A stretch of DNA of 64,000 bases from Benincasa hispida (Eukaryota; Streptophyta; Magnoliopsida; Cucurbitales; Cucurbitaceae): the NCBI RefSeq assembly GCF_009727055.1, contig NC_052359.1, forward strand, positions 62,312,960 to 62,376,959. Direction: 5' to 3'. A model generated the notes under the pieces. It was not told where the DNA came from, did not search any database, and was given only the letters and a program-made list of their open reading frames with translations. Shown one piece after another: positions 62,085-64,000 of the stretch. Within the stretch, counting starts at the first letter, position 1; every line of letters starts with the position of its first letter. The position numbers and the translations under genes were made by a program.

Positions 62085-63400
62085 CTTTCAGGGGTAATAC
62101 AAGAGCAACTCAATCTAGGGTCTTTCCCTTCTCTTTGAAGGATGTGGCCAAAGATTGGTTGTACTCCTTGCTGAAGGGATCCGTCACTACATGGAATGGT
62201 TTGAAAAAAAATTTCTTAGAAAAAAAATTTCCTGCATCTAAAGCTTATAATATAAGAAAAGAAATATATGGAATTAAGTAGAGTGTAGGAGACTCTTTTT
62301 ATGAATACTGAGAAAGATATAAATAGTTTTGGGCTTTATTCCCTCATCATCAAATTTCTAAACAATATCTTATCTAATATTTCTATTCAGGTTTGCTTCA
62401 GTCGAAGAGGTGCAATATTGATGTGCCCACCGGAGGGGCTTTTGCAGACAAGACGCCCACTGAAGCAAGTCAACTCATATCTATTATGGTGGAGAACTCT
62501 CAGAATTTTGTGCCAAGGATTCTCAATCACACTGTTGCTCAATCTAGTGAAGTAAGTAAGCTAAGATCTCAAGTGTCTGACCTCGTTTCTCTTTTTACTC
62601 AGGTAGCTCAGGGAGTGCTTCCTCAAGTCAAAACATGTAGAGCATGTAGAGTAGTCGGACATACTTCTGAGGCTTGCCCATAAGCTTAAGTCAATGCCAT
62701 TGGAGGATTTTAGAGGAAATATGACCCCCACGGGCAAACCTATAACCAAGGATGGAGAAATCATCCCAATTTCAAATGGAGATCTCAAGGGCAATGCGAG
62801 AACTGGAACCAATCATCATCTTCAACCTTCTTAAGTATGTCTCTAGAGGATGTTGTAAAATCACTTACTGGCCACTCTTTAAAATTTCAACAGGAACTTC
62901 ACCAACTTAAAAAAGACAACATCCAACTCCAAAAAAACACCAAATCCTTTCAACAAGAGACTAGGCAAGGCTTCACCAATTTGGGCACTAAAATCACTCA
63001 ACTTGCAACTGTGGCAAGAAAACTTGAGAGTAAAACATCTGGTAAGCTTTCTGCCCAACCGGATCACGAGAATGTAAGTGCTATAACTCTTAGAAGTGGG
63101 AAGGAAATTCATTCTTCCTTTCAAGAAGCTAGCCCAGTTCAGTCATCTCCCAGAAGCTAGAAAAGGTAAATGAGCAAGAAAACAAGGTAAATGAATCCGA
63201 GGAAACTCTCATCTTTCATGAGGTATGTAACTACTCTCCCTCTAAAGCAGAATCGTATGTACCTAAGGCCCCTTCCCCAGTAGATTTGCAAAACCTAAGA
63301 TAGAAGATACTGACCTAGAGCTTGTTGAGATGTTCAAAAAGGTACAAATTAACATCCCTTTGCTTAATGCTATTTAACAAATACCTAGGTATGCAAATTT
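62085..63400 (+). pseudogene. Athila-like Ty3/gypsy gag, N-terminally truncated and frameshifted
   Basis: Capsid part: RVFPFSLKDVAKDWLYSLLK and SVTTWNGLKKNFLEKKFPAS (about 62115-62270). Then stops and a frameshift lead to VPTGGAFADKTPTEASQLIS (62420-62500). A zinc knuckle CRACRVVGHTSEAC (about 62636-62680) follows, then FKWRSQGQCENWNQSSSS (about 62775). The coiled-coil and LRSGKE signature (SAITLRSGKEIHSS-like, about 63070-63110) come next. Last is a segment like Athila INIPLLNAI...QIPRYANFF (about 63348-63410). The first half of gag is missing where the LTR joins. Beyond 63410 the homology stops, and no protease, reverse transcriptase or integrase follows. Confidence 0.8.
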
Positions 63401-63647
63401 TTTTAAAGATTTGTGTGGAAACACTTGAATTTATTTTCATCATTCTTTTTTTGTAATAGTTGGGGGAAGGCGTAGTTGGATGCACGTCAGCCCCTGCATT
63501 GGAGGTATTCGCTGGAGAATGAATCGTAAAACCAGGTGCTCTTTCTACTCTAGCCTTCTTAGATGCATTGGTATTCTCATATGTTTATTCAAGTGTGTTC
63601 ATTGTTGGGTTAGGGTGAATCTTTTCTCTTAATTCTTTTCTCTTAAC

Positions 63648-63806
63648 CTATGTCATAGGTTTACCACTCCGTAGTGTCACCGTCTGACACTGCCCCTTGT
63701 CACTGTTATGTTGTTTGGGAGCTTCCGTGTTGCTTGGCAAGGTTCCTTGCAGGCGTTTTTTTAGTTCATTAGCAATCTGACCTACCTGTAACTCCAGTTC
63801 CTAAGG
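63648..63806 (-). pseudogene. Fragment of a second Athila-like gag, opposite strand
   Basis: The minus strand reads ELELQVGQIANELKKRLQGT and then PSNTEAPKQHNSDKGQC, with the clade signature TVTLRSGKPM and a TAG at 63650-63648. A missing base near 63797 breaks the frame upstream. It runs against the gag at 62085-63400, and a plus-oriented LTR begins 11 bases to its right, so two or more elements are jammed together here. Confidence 0.65.
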
Positions 63807-63816
63807 AGGATGTTTG

Positions 63817-64000
63817 TGTTGGGATTGGTATTCTAATTCTCTTAGTAGTCTCGTAGTTTGTAAACACTCTGTAAACATATTGATATTAATAAAATAAATA
63901 TTATTTTATAAGCATTTACTCGATCTAATAAACTAAGATCCGTGGTTATTTCATGTAACTTAAGCATGCCTGTGGAGACATACAAGTGGATCATGCCTTA
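63817..64000 (+). repeat. Start of another long LTR, cut by the window edge
   Basis: TGTTGGGATTGGTATTCTAA onward. It matches the nested LTR at 10296 closely (GTAGTTTGTAAACAC, AATAAACTAA(A/G)ATCC, TGTAACTTAAGCATG) and more closely than it matches the LTR at 60305. Confidence 0.7.

Overview
This is nuclear DNA of a eudicot plant. The background is AT-rich, introns follow GT-AG, and the genes and repeats belong to plant families. Mutator-like elements carrying a DUF1985 gene are known in the melon family (CUMULE) and in Arabidopsis, so a cucurbit is plausible, but I cannot prove it from this window.

Only three host genes look intact. Two short-chain dehydrogenase/reductase (SDR) genes of the tropinone-reductase-like class lie on the plus strand (35670-36698, 4 exons, 259 aa; 45018-46134, 5 exons, 269 aa). 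They look like an old tandem pair pushed apart by a 4-kb Mutator-like element. The third is a 10-exon LONESOME HIGHWAY-like bHLH regulator on the minus strand (46524-49906, 697 aa), with a TATA box near 50580 and several short upstream ORFs. It converges on the second SDR gene. All exon phases in the three models add up.

The rest is mostly transposon. Left end: a minus-strand Ty1/copia gag with primer-binding site (1-1074). 4135 to about 22560: a Mutator-like element (MULE-1) carrying a dead transposase and a divergent DUF1985 gene, split by a nested stack. A copia element with a perfect 5-bp duplication (4549-14730) holds a solo-type LTR (10296-14493) in its 3' LTR, and that LTR holds a second, reversed LTR (12100-14282). 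About 22860-31340: MULE-2, whose transposase keeps its DDE residues but has stops, plus its own DUF1985 gene, minisatellites and tandem repeats. 40046-44031: MULE-3, no transposase, a DUF1985 gene, matching inverted ends and a 9-bp duplication. 57900 to the end: overlapping Athila-like Ty3/gypsy pieces in both orientations.

One item is not biology. At 13533-13570 and 13889-13926 the Tn5 mosaic end abuts its own reverse complement, which is the Nextera mate-pair junction adapter. With the near-identical 313-bp copies beside it, this shows the contig is mis-assembled there.

The best biological leads are the three DUF1985-carrying MULEs at different stages of decay, the subterminal CGATCG-type arrays of MULE-3, the intron difference between the SDR paralogues, and the uORF-bearing leader of the bHLH gene.
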